A stretch of 64,000 bases of DNA from Chelativorans sp. Marseille-P2723 (GCF_902809845.1 NZ_CADDWI010000013.1:1024114-1088113); one strand, 5' to 3'. Counted from the stretch's first letter, positions 17,824 through 26,234 are shown. Notes: generated from the letters alone by a model not told the origin. Numbers and translations: made by a program.

Positions 17824-19014
17824 TCATACAGCCGCCAGGGCGCGCTCTATATCGGCCAGAAGGTCGGCGGCATCCTCCAGCCCCAGCGAGAGGCGCAACG
17901 TTCCGGGGTTGATGCCCGCCTCCGCACGTGCTTCTTCGGAAAGGTTCTTGTGGGTGGTGGTACCCGGATGCGTGATCAGACTCTTGGCGTCGCCCAGATT
18001 GTTGGAGATCCGGATGATCTTCAAGGCATTGGAGAAGTCAAAAGCCGCCTGCTTGCCGCCCTTTAGGTCCAGGCAGACGAGCGTAGAGCCACCCTTCATT
18101 TGCCTTGCCACGATGTCGGCCTGCGGATGATCAGCCCGGCCCGGATAGATGACGCGCGCGATCTTCGGATGATCGGCAAGATAGTCAGCGACGCGCGCGG
18201 CGCTTTCCGTCTGCTGGCGTACGCGCAGCGGCAGCGTTTCCAGCCCTTTGAGCAGAGTCCACGCATTGAAGGGAGAAAGGCTTGGCCCTGTATGGCGGAA
18301 ATAATCGTGCAGGTGCTCGTCGATCCATGCCTTATCCGAGAGGATGATGCCGCCTAAGCATCTTCCTTGGCCGTCAATATGTTTGGTGGCTGAATAGACG
18401 ACAACATGCGCGCCCAGCTCCAGCGGCTTCTGAAGGAGCGGCGTAGCGAAGACATTGTCCACGACAAGGCGCGCGCCGATACCGTCGGCAAGCTTGGCTA
18501 TCGCGCTGATGTCGCAGACCTGTAGTGTAGGGTTTGTAGGGCTTTCCAGGAAAAAGAGCTTGGTGTTGCTGCGGATCGCGCTCTCCCAGGCTTCTAGGTT
18601 CGAGCCGTCGACCAGTGTGGATTCGATACCATAGCGAGGCATAAGCGTTTCGACGATCCAGCGGCAGGACCCGAAAAGCGCACGGGCGGCCACCACATGA
18701 TCACCCGCCTTGAGTGAGCAGAGGAGTGCTGTGGCGACTGCCGCCATGCCGGAGGCCGTTGCCCGCGCATCTTCGGCCCCTTCCAGCGCACACATGCGCT
18801 GCTCGAACATGTCGATTGTGGGATTTGCGTAGCGTGAATAGATAAAGCCGGGCTCCTCGCCCTTGAAGCGCGCTTCCGCAGCTTCTGAGCTTTCATAGAC
18901 AAAGCCCTGTGTAAGATAAAGTGCCTCGGACGTCTCGCCGAAGGAGGAGCGCAAGGTTCCTCCGTGCACGAGGCGCGTTTTAAGCTGCCATTCGTCATCG
19001 AATCTTTGTGTCAT
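17824..19014 (-). CDS. metZ: O-succinylhomoserine sulfhydrylase
   Basis: A PLP enzyme (396 aa) of the Cys/Met metabolism family that makes homocysteine from O-succinylhomoserine and sulfide. The PLP-lysine block is VVYSATKHIDGQGRCLGG near residue 205, with SGMAAVATALL near 85 and the phosphate-binding SRYANPT near 57. The start is set at 19014 (MTQRFDDEW): earlier in-frame codons fall inside the leader terminator. A SAM-II riboswitch and terminator upstream show repression by S-adenosylmethionine. Confidence 0.92.
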   Translation of the reverse strand: MTQRFDDEWQLKTRLVHGGTLRSSFGETSEALYLTQGFVYESSEAAEARFKGEEPGFIYSRYANPTIDMFEQRMCALEGAEDARATASGMAAVATALLCSLKAGDHVVAARALFGSCRWIVETLMPRYGIESTLVDGSNLEAWESAIRSNTKLFFLESPTNPTLQVCDISAIAKLADGIGARLVVDNVFATPLLQKPLELGAHVVVYSATKHIDGQGRCLGGIILSDKAWIDEHLHDYFRHTGPSLSPFNAWTLLKGLETLPLRVRQQTESAARVADYLADHPKIARVIYPGRADHPQADIVARQMKGGSTLVCLDLKGGKQAAFDFSNALKIIRISNNLGDAKSLITHPGTTTHKNLSEEARAEAGINPGTLRLSLGLEDAADLLADIERALAAV

Positions 19015-19027
19015 CGCTGTGCCCAAC

Positions 19028-19070
19028 AAAAAACCGGCCGCGTAAGCCGGATCGAGCATCGAGCGCGGCC
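19028..19070 (-). terminator. Intrinsic terminator in the metZ leader
   Basis: Read leftward, GGCCGCG and CGCGGCC form a stem followed by GG and six T. An alternative inner stem, CCGGC with GCCGG, uses the same 3' arm. It lies between the SAM-II aptamer and the metZ start codon, so ligand binding can be coupled to premature termination. Confidence 0.75.
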
Positions 19071-19125
19071 TTTTAGCGAGTTCTTTAACGTGGCTGCAAG
19101 CCGACCGGCCAAATCACCACGGGAT
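19071..19125 (-). ncRNA. SAM-II riboswitch (metA/metZ element)
   Basis: Read leftward, the element contains the conserved SAM-II features: CGTGGTGATTTG, then the GC-rich GGCCGGTCGGCTTGCAGCC, then ACGTTAAA and finally TCGCTAAA. CGTGG pairs with CCACG, and the 3' segment supplies the pseudoknot strand. SAM-II is known almost only from alphaproteobacteria, upstream of metA, metX, metZ and similar genes. Here it sits about 57 bp before metZ with a terminator between. Confidence 0.92.
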
Positions 19126-19207
19126 AAGATTTTTTAGCCCTCGGTTTTGCTTGCGTCAATCGCCACGCACGTTAAACGTCCGTGGAAAGCAGGAAAAGAG
19201 GAAAATC

Positions 19208-20299
19208 TTGGCGAATAAAGGTATCCTGCCTGATAGCGAGATTGCCGCCTTGTTCGGGAGCGGCGCGCTCACGGCCGAGCGCGCGCCCGATAAGGACCAG
19301 ATCCAGCCGGCTAGCCTCGATCTGAGGCTGGGGAAGGTGGCCTACCGCGTGCGTGCCAGTTTCCTTCCAGGTCCCCGGCATCGGGTCGCCGATAAGCTGG
19401 ACCGGCTGAAGCTGCATGAGATCCGGCTTGAAGAAGGAGCAGTGCTGGAGACGGGATGCGTCTACATCGTGCCATTGATGGAAAGCCTGGCGCTCCCCGA
19501 AGAGATTTCCGCTTCTGCCAACCCGAAAAGCTCGACAGGCCGGCTCGACATCTTCACGCGGGTCATGACCGATTACGGGCAGGAGTTCGACAAGATCGCA
19601 GCCGGATATTCCGGTCCCATCTATCTGGAAGTAAGCCCGCGCACCTTTCCCATAGTCGTTCGCCCGGGATCCCGGCTTTCACAGATCCGCTTTCGCAGCG
19701 GCGATACGCTGTTATCTGAGAGCGAACTTGCCGAGTTGCACGAGCGGGATACCCTGGTTGCGACGGAAATGCCGAGTATCTCCGATGGCGGCATCGCGCT
19801 TTCCATCGATCTGGAGGGCGGCCCGAAAGGGCTTATCGGTTATCGTGCAAAGCACCACACGGGACTCATCGATGTCGACCGCAAGGCCGCTTATGATGTG
19901 AACGATTTCTGGGATCCGCTCTACAACCACGGATCACGGGACCTGGTCCTCGATCCGGATGAGTTCTACATCCTCGTCTCGCGCGAAGCGGTGCACGTGC
20001 CGCCGGCCTATGCCGCGGAGATGACGCCCTTCGATCCGCTGGTAGGCGAATTCCGCGTGCACTATGCCGGGTTCTTCGATCCGGGTTTCGGTCATTCGGC
20101 CGCCGGGGGCATGGGAAGCCGCGCTGTTCTGGAGGTGCGCAGCCACGAAGTGCCCTTCATCCTGGAGCACGGGCAGATTGTCGGGCGCCTGTTGTACGAG
20201 CGCATGAGCACGCTGCCGCGCATGCTTTATGGCGCAGACCTCAAGTCCCATTATCAGGGACAGTCGCTGAAACTCTCCAAGCATTTCCGCCAGGGCTGA
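19208..20299 (+). CDS. dcd: 2'-deoxycytidine 5'-triphosphate deaminase, long form
   Basis: A 363-aa dCTP deaminase of the double-length type seen in Brucella and relatives, composed of two dUTPase-like beta folds. The first half has IQPASLDLRLG near residue 36 and SANPKSSTGRLDIFTRVMTD near 100; the second half has AEMTPFDPLVGEFRVHYAGFFDPGFG. It deaminates dCTP to dUTP for dTMP synthesis. The TTG at 19208 is preferred because AGAGGA lies 6 bases upstream. It is divergent from metZ. Confidence 0.88.
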   Translation: MANKGILPDSEIAALFGSGALTAERAPDKDQIQPASLDLRLGKVAYRVRASFLPGPRHRVADKLDRLKLHEIRLEEGAVLETGCVYIVPLMESLALPEEISASANPKSSTGRLDIFTRVMTDYGQEFDKIAAGYSGPIYLEVSPRTFPIVVRPGSRLSQIRFRSGDTLLSESELAELHERDTLVATEMPSISDGGIALSIDLEGGPKGLIGYRAKHHTGLIDVDRKAAYDVNDFWDPLYNHGSRDLVLDPDEFYILVSREAVHVPPAYAAEMTPFDPLVGEFRVHYAGFFDPGFGHSAAGGMGSRAVLEVRSHEVPFILEHGQIVGRLLYERMSTLPRMLYGADLKSHYQGQSLKLSKHFRQG

Positions 20300-20569
20300 C
20301 CCCACCTGAATGCGATTGGTCGTCTCGACCGCCGTGTCACTTCCTTGGAAATAACGGCCCGCATGCCCGACAATCACGAACTGCATATCACCAACGTAGA
20401 GAAGCCAGGCGTCCGATGCTGCGACAGCCATGCGAGCCGTAGATGAGGTCTTGAACGCCTTAGCCGCTAACATGAAGGTGACGAGGGAAATATTGCAGCG
20501 GATCGAGGCGGCGCAGAGTGGGCGAAGGCCACCATAGTGAGCCCCGTCCCATTTCCTCGCGGAGCCTAC
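20300..20569 (+). other. Intergenic stretch with possible remnant of a small broken gene
   Basis: The forward strand reads LNAIGRLDRRVTSLE directly after dcd, then in another frame ASDAATAMRAVDEVLNALAANMKVTREILQRIEAAQSGRRPP. The two pieces look like one short helical protein broken by a frameshift, with no good start. I do not recognise a family, and the assignment is weak. Confidence 0.25.
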
Positions 20570-20809
20570 TCAGGCATCAGTACGTAACGTGCTCCCCGAT
20601 GATGTGAGTGGAGCCGAACACTGCTGCAGCAATTTCAACTCTACCGCAATTTCTTCGATCTGCGCCTGTATCTGCCGATTACTTTTGTGCAGGGCGTCCG
20701 CCAAAGCTTCCAAGCCAATTGATACGGCGCAAAGCAGTTCATCGGCATCGCCTTCAGCGATGTGCTTTCGTCGCATATCAGAAAGTTTTTTCTTTGCATT
20801 CAGGAACAT
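20570..20809 (-). CDS. Small hypothetical helical protein
   Basis: A 79-aa protein (MFLNAKKKLSDMRRKHIAEGDADELLCAVSIGLEAL...) predicted to be mostly alpha-helical, with no signal peptide or membrane segment. The ATG at 20809 has a strong GGAGGG site 5 bases upstream, the main reason to accept the gene; the longer in-frame start is rejected. Family unknown. It stands alone in a low-density stretch between dcd and the phosphoribosyltransferase gene. Confidence 0.6.
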   Translation of the reverse strand: MFLNAKKKLSDMRRKHIAEGDADELLCAVSIGLEALADALHKSNRQIQAQIEEIAVELKLLQQCSAPLTSSGSTLRTDA

Positions 20810-21016
20810 GAAGCCCTCCGTTGAATAACGGCGGCATGTTCCCCCGACGTGGTTAACCATGAATTAAAAAACAACGGTGGGTACTTCCGTCATCACAATT
20901 TCGACTTATTGTTTAGTCGGGGGCTGCGGGGCTCCGAGCTTGTTCAGACTTAATTAGCCTGTCGTTCGATCCGAACGCATTTTGGGTTAATTCCTCGTTT
21001 CGGAAAGGGGGGAGAG

Positions 21017-21613
21017 ATGGGAGAACACTCATCGGTAAGTTTTGCTGAATCTAATCTTGTTTATCAGAGCGCAGATCCAAATCTATTATTTCTAAGCTCT
21101 ACTTTGCTTTTTACCGGGCGACGTCTGGTGCGTGAATCTACTAGCTATTTTCCCGTCAGGGGCTGGAGGAAGGAGTTGAAGCCCCTCCAAATTGCCGCTG
21201 TTCGCAACATCAAAGTAAATCCGACTGAGGCAGCCTTAAGCACGATAGCGAAAGAAATAGCGGATTACGCGGCTACTGTCACGAATGGCTCGCCATACGA
21301 CTTTGTGTGCGGTGTGCCGCCGGGTACTTCGCGGTCGAAGGAAAATTTTGCGATGCTCATTGCTCGCGCAGTGGCGGATCGGATGAATATCGATTTTTCC
21401 GCTGCTTTGCGAACAACTTCCACCGGCAAAGGAAGATCGAGTCACCCGCAGGAGAGCGTTCGGTTTCGAGTTCGCCTCGAAGACGATGTGCCAGATGGGA
21501 AAATTGCGCTTCTCGTTGATGATGTTACGACCACAGGGAGTCATTTTCGTCGGTGCGTCGATCAATTCCGCCGGAAGGGAATGTCTGTAGTGTGTGTGTC
21601 ATGGATAGGGTAA
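21017..21613 (+). CDS. Phosphoribosyltransferase-like protein (ComF-like)
   Basis: A 198-aa protein with a type I PRTase fold signature: the PRPP-binding loop IALLVDDVTTTGSHFRRCVDQFRRKG at the C-terminus, and YDFVCGVPPGTSRSKENFAMLIARAVADRM, which resembles the ComF pattern (P.g.sR...n.a..La..la). The coding sequence and its upstream region are distinctly AT-richer than the rest of the window and the gene has no functional neighbours, which suggests transfer. A GGGGGGAGAG site precedes ATG 21017. The substrate is unknown; ComF proteins act in DNA uptake, but this one lacks the usual N-terminal zinc finger. Confidence 0.7.
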   Translation: MGEHSSVSFAESNLVYQSADPNLLFLSSTLLFTGRRLVRESTSYFPVRGWRKELKPLQIAAVRNIKVNPTEAALSTIAKEIADYAATVTNGSPYDFVCGVPPGTSRSKENFAMLIARAVADRMNIDFSAALRTTSTGKGRSSHPQESVRFRVRLEDDVPDGKIALLVDDVTTTGSHFRRCVDQFRRKGMSVVCVSWIG

Positions 21614-21665
21614 TGGGGGCAGCCTAGATCGTCGCCCCGGTTGACCCGTCATCAACCTTAGAGAA

Positions 21666-21700
21666 CCCCTCTGGCTCCGGCTGGCGGGGCTTTTCGCTTT
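21666..21700 (+). terminator. Probable intrinsic terminator after the phosphoribosyltransferase gene
   Basis: CCCCTCTGGC and GCTGGCGGGG form a stem with one mismatch and a short loop, followed by CTTTTCGCTTTT. Confidence 0.6.
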
Positions 21701-21860
21701 TGTGAAACAGTGAACATTAACGGAACATCACGTGGGAAATGCGTGGGACTTTTTACTACGCCTCCTGCCTCCGTGCGCCGTTCGTTCCAATTTGGCAATC
21801 TTGGATTACAAGACCACTTGCACGAAAAATGGTGTTTCGCTAAGGGTTTGAAGCTCGGAC

Positions 21861-21935
21861 GCGGGCGTAGTTCAGTGGTAGAACGCAAGCTTCCCAAGCT
21901 TGATGTCGTGGGTTCGATCCCCATCGCCCGCTCCA
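21861..21935 (+). tRNA. tRNA-Gly (anticodon CCC)
   Basis: The acceptor stem GCGGGCG pairs with CGCCCGC, the D arm is AGTTCAGTGGTAGAAC, the anticodon stem CAAGC/GCTTG encloses the loop TTCCCAA (anticodon CCC), and the T arm GTGGGTTCGATCCCCAT ends with T and an encoded CCA. It lies immediately before the denitrification block. tRNA-Gly genes are common integration sites, but I see no integrase and no second copy of its 3' end in the window. Confidence 0.95.
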
Positions 21936-21991
21936 ATCGTTTCCGGCAAATGGCCTGCATCCGTGAGTTTCCCTAGAAAGCCGCCGACGTT

Positions 21992-22007
21992 TTGCGAAGT
22001 CACGCAA
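21992..22007. promoter_or_regulatory. 16-bp inverted repeat upstream of nirK
   Basis: TTGCG-AAGTCA-CGCAA is a perfect 5-bp dyad with a 6-base spacer, about 150 bp before nirK. The half-sites resemble NnrR/FNR half-sites, but the spacing is 2 bp wider than the usual 14-bp box, so binding by that family is doubtful. Confidence 0.3.
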
Positions 22008-22079
22008 TCAAGACTCATTAGGCAAGCAATTGACACTTTGCCGCAGGTGGCAGTGGCGGGGAAACATACTCGTTCTTGT

Positions 22080-22093
22080 TTGCTTAATCACAA
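22080..22093 (+). promoter_or_regulatory. NnrR/FNR-type box before nirK
   Basis: TTGCTTAATCACAA fits the TTG-N8-CAA pattern of Crp/FNR-family activators of denitrification. Its centre is 68 bp before the nirK start, allowing a class II (-41.5) promoter with a leader of about 27 nt. An NnrR-type gene lies 3.4 kb downstream. Confidence 0.6.
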
Positions 22094-22154
22094 AGATGAT
22101 CTTGCGGATTCCTTTATTGGTCGGTCATCAACAACCGGTCAAAAGGACGATGTC

Positions 22155-23204
22155 ATGACCATCCGCAATCACTTGATGACGACAACCGCAGCGGCAGTTA
22201 TGGCGTTCGGCTGTCTTGCCACACAGCCGGGCTATGCGGATGAGGCAACCGGCACGGGTTTGGCACCAGTCGACATCGTCCGTTCCGCGACAGATCTGCC
22301 CGGAGCGCTTGGCGAACGGGGGCCCCAGACCGTTCGGGTCAATCTGGAGACCGTCGAGGTCGTCGGTGCGCTGGCAGATGGCACCACCTACAATTACTGG
22401 ACTTTCAACGGAAAGGTGCCTGGCCCCTTTGTCAGGGTGCGCGTCGGGGACACGGTAGAGGTGCTGCTGGAGAACCATGAGCACAGCATGGCCATGCACA
22501 ACGTGGATTTTCACGCAGTGACAGGTCTTCATGGCGGCGGGCAAGCAACTCTCGCAGCCCCCGGAGAGGAGAAGGGGTTCACCTTCAAGGCGCTCCAGCC
22601 CGGCCTCTACGTCTATCACTGCGCCGTCGGCCCCGCCGCCCAGCATATCACCAATGGCATGTATGGCATGATCCTGGTCGAACCGGAGGGCGGTCTGCCG
22701 CCGGTGGACCGCGAGTTCTATGTCATGCAGGGGGAACTCTACACCGAGGAGGCTTTCGGCACGAGCGGCATGCTGACGGAAAGCTATGACAAGTTGATGA
22801 ATGAGCAGCCGGAATATTACGTTTTCAACGGTGCTGCCGAGGCGTTGACCGGTGACAATGCGCTCAAGGCAAAGGTGGGCGAGACCATCCGCATCTATTT
22901 CGGCGTGGGCGGGCCCAACAAGACCTCCAGCTTCCATATGATTGGCGAAATCTTTGATACCGTCTACAATCTCGGCTCGCTCACTGGCGACCCGCTGCCC
23001 GATGTGCAGACCATCACCGTACCGCCGGGAGGTGCTGCCGCCGTAGACATCAAGCTCGACGTGCCGGGTGAATATCTGCTGGTCGACCACGCCCTGTCGC
23101 GCGTCATGCGCGGACTCGTCGGGACGCTGATCGTCGAGGGCGAGGAACAGCCCGAGATTTTCCGCGAAGGGGTTGAGGAGAGACTTGGGCAAGCGGTCTA
23201 CTGA
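22155..23204 (+). CDS. nirK: Copper-containing nitrite reductase NirK
   Basis: Periplasmic two-cupredoxin enzyme (349 aa) reducing nitrite to NO. A signal peptide covers about the first 29 residues (AVMAFGCLATQPGYADEA). The first domain has the copper ligands in HSMAMHNVDFHAV (type 1 and type 2 His) and KALQPGLYVYHCAVGPAAQHITNGMYGMILVEP (type 2 His, type 1 Cys, His and Met). The second domain supplies the remaining type 2 His (SFHMIGEIFD and DHALSRVMRG). Start ATG 22155 follows AAAAGGA. It is followed by nnrS after a hairpin. Electrons probably come from the pseudoazurin encoded nearby. Confidence 0.95.
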   Translation: MTIRNHLMTTTAAAVMAFGCLATQPGYADEATGTGLAPVDIVRSATDLPGALGERGPQTVRVNLETVEVVGALADGTTYNYWTFNGKVPGPFVRVRVGDTVEVLLENHEHSMAMHNVDFHAVTGLHGGGQATLAAPGEEKGFTFKALQPGLYVYHCAVGPAAQHITNGMYGMILVEPEGGLPPVDREFYVMQGELYTEEAFGTSGMLTESYDKLMNEQPEYYVFNGAAEALTGDNALKAKVGETIRIYFGVGGPNKTSSFHMIGEIFDTVYNLGSLTGDPLPDVQTITVPPGGAAAVDIKLDVPGEYLLVDHALSRVMRGLVGTLIVEGEEQPEIFREGVEERLGQAVY

Positions 23205-23223
23205 CCTTTCGCAGATATCTGAC

Positions 23224-23247
23224 AGGCCCGCCCTTGCCGGCGGGCCT
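23224..23247 (+). terminator. Hairpin between nirK and nnrS
   Basis: AGGCCCGCC and GGCGGGCCT form a perfect 9-bp stem around CTTGCC. There is no clear T-run (CAAGCTTTT follows), so it could stabilise the nirK message or lower read-through into nnrS rather than act as a full terminator. Confidence 0.55.
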
Positions 23248-23266
23248 CAAGCTTTTGGAGATATCC

Positions 23267-24505
23267 ATGGACCCTGTCGTCTCGCCCGAAGATCGTTCGG
23301 TTCCCAGGCGCCGGATTCGGGAGGGTGATCATTCCCGTGACGGCCGCGGCCGCATTCGCAACGGGCTGCCCGTTCTGCATTACGGCTTCCGCCCGTTTTT
23401 CCTGCTCGCCGGTCTTCATGCCGGCACCATGATCGGTCTGTGGCTGTGGCTGTACTTGACTGGTGCGGCGCTGCCCGGTCCGTTCTCACCGCTTGCCTGG
23501 CATGTGCATGAGATGCTCTTCGGCTATCTCGCAGCGACGATTGCGGGGTTTATCCTCACCGCCGTGCCGAACTGGACTGGGCGCCTGCCACTCAGCGGCC
23601 TGCCGCTTGCGAGCCTCGTCCTTTTATGGCTTGCCGGCCGAGCCGCAACGAGCCTCGTTCCGAGCCCGCTTCTAGCTGCAATCATCGATCTGGCCTTTCC
23701 TGTCGTGCTGGCTGCCGCGATCTGGCAGGAGATCGTTGCTGGACGAAACTGGCGCAACGCGCCGGTCGCGGTGATGCTTACCCTGTTCGGGGTCGCAAAC
23801 GGCCTGCATCATGCAGAGGCCGCAGGGCTGGTGCCGGATGGATGGGCGACGCGTCTGGCGCTTGCTGTCTCGGCAATGCTGATTGCGCTCATCGGCGGAC
23901 GCATCGTGCCAAGCTTCACGCGAAACTGGATGGTCAAGCGCCGCGAGACGGCTCTTCCGGCCTCATTCGGGCTCCTCGACAAAGCGGCGCTCGTGGCAAG
24001 TGCGCTCGCCCTCACCGCCTGGCTCTTCGCCCCCGCTCAGCTTCTGACCGGCGGCGGTCTCATTGTCGCTGGAACGCTCCTGTTCCTGCGGCTGATCCGG
24101 TGGCGTGGCTGGCGAACCCGCAGGGAAGCGATCCTCTTCGTTCTCCACGTCGGATATGCGTGGCTGGCCATCTCCCTGATCATGTTGGGCGTGAGCATCT
24201 TCTTGCCCGAAGCCGTGCCTCCAAGCGCCGCAATACACGCACTGACCGCCGGCGCGATTGCAACGATGACTCTGGCCGTCATGACCCGCGCAAGCCTCGG
24301 CCATACGGGCCGCACAATCCAGGCCGATGGCTGGATCGTGTCCATCTATCTGCTGGTCAATTTTGGTGCGGCACTGCGTGTTCTTGCACCATTCAGTGCG
24401 GAGGACTACGTCATGCTGCTCGCCGCCGGGGGCGTGTTATGGAGTGGCGCGTTTGTGCTGTTTGTGCTGCGCTTCTGGCGCGTCTTGACAGGTCCGCGCG
24501 TTTGA
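23267..24505 (+). CDS. nnrS: NnrS family membrane protein
   Basis: A polytopic inner-membrane protein (412 aa, about 12 hydrophobic helices) of the NnrS family, haem- and copper-containing proteins tied to NO exposure and relief of nitrosative stress. Family features include LHYGFRPFFLLAG near residue 37, WHVHEMLFGYLAATIAGFILTAVPNWTG near 75 and the C-terminal HALTAGAIATMTLAVMTRASLGHTG. The ATG at 23267 has a GGAG site. It lies downstream of nirK, the NO source. Confidence 0.92.
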   Translation: MDPVVSPEDRSVPRRRIREGDHSRDGRGRIRNGLPVLHYGFRPFFLLAGLHAGTMIGLWLWLYLTGAALPGPFSPLAWHVHEMLFGYLAATIAGFILTAVPNWTGRLPLSGLPLASLVLLWLAGRAATSLVPSPLLAAIIDLAFPVVLAAAIWQEIVAGRNWRNAPVAVMLTLFGVANGLHHAEAAGLVPDGWATRLALAVSAMLIALIGGRIVPSFTRNWMVKRRETALPASFGLLDKAALVASALALTAWLFAPAQLLTGGGLIVAGTLLFLRLIRWRGWRTRREAILFVLHVGYAWLAISLIMLGVSIFLPEAVPPSAAIHALTAGAIATMTLAVMTRASLGHTGRTIQADGWIVSIYLLVNFGAALRVLAPFSAEDYVMLLAAGGVLWSGAFVLFVLRFWRVLTGPRV

Positions 24506-24514
24506 AAGGCTTAT

Positions 24515-24543
24515 GCGCCACTGGACGGAAAATGCAGTGGCGC
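24515..24543. terminator. Bidirectional hairpin between nnrS and the small leftward gene
   Basis: GCGCCACTG and CAGTGGCGC form a perfect 9-bp stem with an 11-base loop, placed between convergent genes. No long T-run follows on either strand. Confidence 0.55.
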
Positions 24544-24557
24544 CTCGTTATCGAGGT

Positions 24558-24776
24558 TTATTCCCCAAGGTGCCGGCGCGCGGCGGCCAACCAGTCTTCC
24601 ATTAGCCGCCTGTCCTCCTTTGAGAAGGATGCCCGGCGGGCAAGGTCGGCAAAACTGTCATCCGGGTGGGTACGATTGTAGTGCTTTTCTGCCCACTCCC
24701 GCAGGGCATCGTCACGGACGGCCCTTTCTCCAGGGCGCTCCTCGATCTGCCCGCCAGCGTAGGTTTCCAGAAACAT
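24558..24776 (-). CDS. Small conserved-looking hypothetical protein
   Basis: A 72-aa soluble acidic/basic helical protein (MFLETYAGGQIEERPGERAVRDDALREWAEKHY...). The ATG at 24776 has a GGAGGC site 5 bases upstream. It lies between nnrS and the pseudoazurin gene inside the denitrification block, so a link to that process is possible. No family recognised. Confidence 0.6.
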   Translation of the reverse strand: MFLETYAGGQIEERPGERAVRDDALREWAEKHYNRTHPDDSFADLARRASFSKEDRRLMEDWLAAARRHLGE

Positions 24777-24944
24777 GCCTGCCTCCGACAAACGTTAGCG
24801 CGCCGTACGTCTTTCCGGACGCACAGGGGCGCGCCATCTCATTCAATCTACGCATCGTGCTATCCGGAAATCGATTCAGATTTTCGGGGCCGATGCTGTC
24901 GAGCGGCCAGAGATCAGCCGCCCTGTTGCTCGCGTCCGATATAT

Positions 24945-25394
24945 CTAGTTGGCCGCGACGGCGTGCCCAATGAGCTCTTCAAAAACGCCCTTCGCCTTGC
25001 CAGGATGTTTTACGGCTTGCGCCGCAGCGGCATTGACGGGCGCGCCAACGCTGATGACCGCTACCATACCCATTCCGTAATGTGGCGCACATTTGATGCC
25101 GTAAACGCCTTCCATCTCAACGGTATAGGCAATCTCCTCGTTGATCTTGCCCTTGAATGCTTCCGCACCGTCGGGAAGCATGCCCTTGATCGTTTCGGCA
25201 TTGTGGCCCTTGTCGGCGGCGATGAAGCGGATCGTGTCGCCCGGCTGAGCTGCGATGAAGGCCGGCTCGAACACCATCATCCCCTTCTCGCCCTTGTTGA
25301 GCATCCGAATCTCGTGATCGGCTGCCTGTGCGGCACCGGCGGTCCCGGCCGCCATTAGGGCGGCGATGGCCATTCTTGCAAAGATCAGTTTCAT
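24945..25394 (-). CDS. Pseudoazurin
   Basis: Periplasmic type I copper protein (149 aa) that carries electrons to NirK. A signal peptide ends at AQAADHE (about residue 25). The copper ligands are the His in DKGHNAETI and the Cys, His and Met in [12 protein letters not shown]. Length and spacing match pseudoazurins. It is transcribed divergently from the NnrR-type regulator, with an FNR/NnrR box between the two. Confidence 0.93.
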   Translation of the reverse strand: MKLIFARMAIAALMAAGTAGAAQAADHEIRMLNKGEKGMMVFEPAFIAAQPGDTIRFIAADKGHNAETIKGMLPDGAEAFKGKINEEIAYTVEMEGVYGIKCAPHYGMGMVAVISVGAPVNAAAAQAVKHPGKAKGVFEELIGHAVAAN

Positions 25395-25467
25395 TCATCC
25401 AGTCCTTTTCTGCGTGCGGCGTCGAATGCCGCTGCAGATGAACTAGAATCAAAAGGACCTGCGCTCT

Positions 25468-25481
25468 TTGCGCCAACTCAA
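25468..25481. promoter_or_regulatory. NnrR/FNR-type box between pseudoazurin and the regulator gene
   Basis: TTGCGCCAACTCAA has the TTG-N8-CAA pattern. It is 80 bp before the pseudoazurin start and about 58 bp before the regulator start, so it could serve both. Confidence 0.5.
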
Positions 25482-25532
25482 ACAACAGATAGAACGTTTC
25501 AGATCGTGCCGACAGGAAGACAGGAGCATAGC

Positions 25533-26234
25533 GTGCCTGAACTTGATGGTTCCTTGATTGCTGGTCTGCCCCTCTTTTCCGGCATGAGCAAAAAGGAACT
25601 CGATTTCCTACTCTGCCGTGCCCGCTCTGCGCGCTATCCGAAAGATCTGGCGATATTCGAACAGGACGGCAATGCTGATGCTTTCTTTCTCCTGCTGGAC
25701 GGCCATATCCGGGTCGTCCGCCTCAACGAGGATGGGGAGCAGGTGATTGCGCGTTATATCAACCCGGGGGAGTTGTTCGGCATTGCGGTTGCGATGGGAC
25801 GTGCCACCTATCCGGCAAGCGCAATCGCCGCTGTGGACTGTGTCGCACTTGCCTGGCCCAACGAAGCATGGCCCGATCTGACAGCCCGCGTTCCACAATT
25901 TGCCTCCGGCGCCTATCGGACTATCGGCGAAAGGCTGCAGGAGACGCAGGACCAGGTCATGCAAATGTCCACCGAACAGGTGGAACAGCGCGTTGCACAC
26001 ACGCTGTTGCGGCTCGTCCAGCAATCAGGGCGCAAGACGGCGGAAGGCATCGAGATCGACTTTCCGATTACGCGCCAGGACATCGCCGAGATGACCGGTA
26101 CCACGCTTCACACGGTCAGCCGACTTCTCAGCGCATGGGAGGATATGGGGTTGGTGCGTGGGGGACGGCAAAGGGTGATCGTGACCGATGCGCACAATCT
26201 GATGCTGATAGCGGAGCACCGTCGCAAACGATAA
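25533..26234 (+). CDS. nnrR: Crp/FNR-family regulator, NnrR type
   Basis: A 233-aa protein with a cyclic-nucleotide-binding-like sensor domain (LPLFSGMSKKELDFLLCRARSARYPKDLAIFEQDGNADAFFLLLDGHIRVV) and a C-terminal helix-turn-helix (ITRQDIAEMTGTTLHTVSRLLSAWEDMGLV). It lacks the N-terminal Cys cluster of FNR, so it is not an oxygen-sensing FNR. Its position between pseudoazurin, nirK and nnrS points to NnrR, the NO-responsive activator of denitrification. The start is GTG 25533, which has AGGAG 6 bases upstream; a GTG at 25506 is an alternative. Confidence 0.82.
   Translation: MPELDGSLIAGLPLFSGMSKKELDFLLCRARSARYPKDLAIFEQDGNADAFFLLLDGHIRVVRLNEDGEQVIARYINPGELFGIAVAMGRATYPASAIAAVDCVALAWPNEAWPDLTARVPQFASGAYRTIGERLQETQDQVMQMSTEQVEQRVAHTLLRLVQQSGRKTAEGIEIDFPITRQDIAEMTGTTLHTVSRLLSAWEDMGLVRGGRQRVIVTDAHNLMLIAEHRRKR

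Noticed and set aside
21658-21960. Leftward frame of 100 codons containing MGIEPTTSSLGSLRSTTELRP
   Set aside because: It is antisense to tRNA-Gly(CCC). This peptide is a well-known false gene produced by tRNA sequence.
21900-22154. In-frame extension of nirK by 85 codons
   Set aside because: It overlaps the tRNA and the FNR-type box and would destroy the signal peptide.
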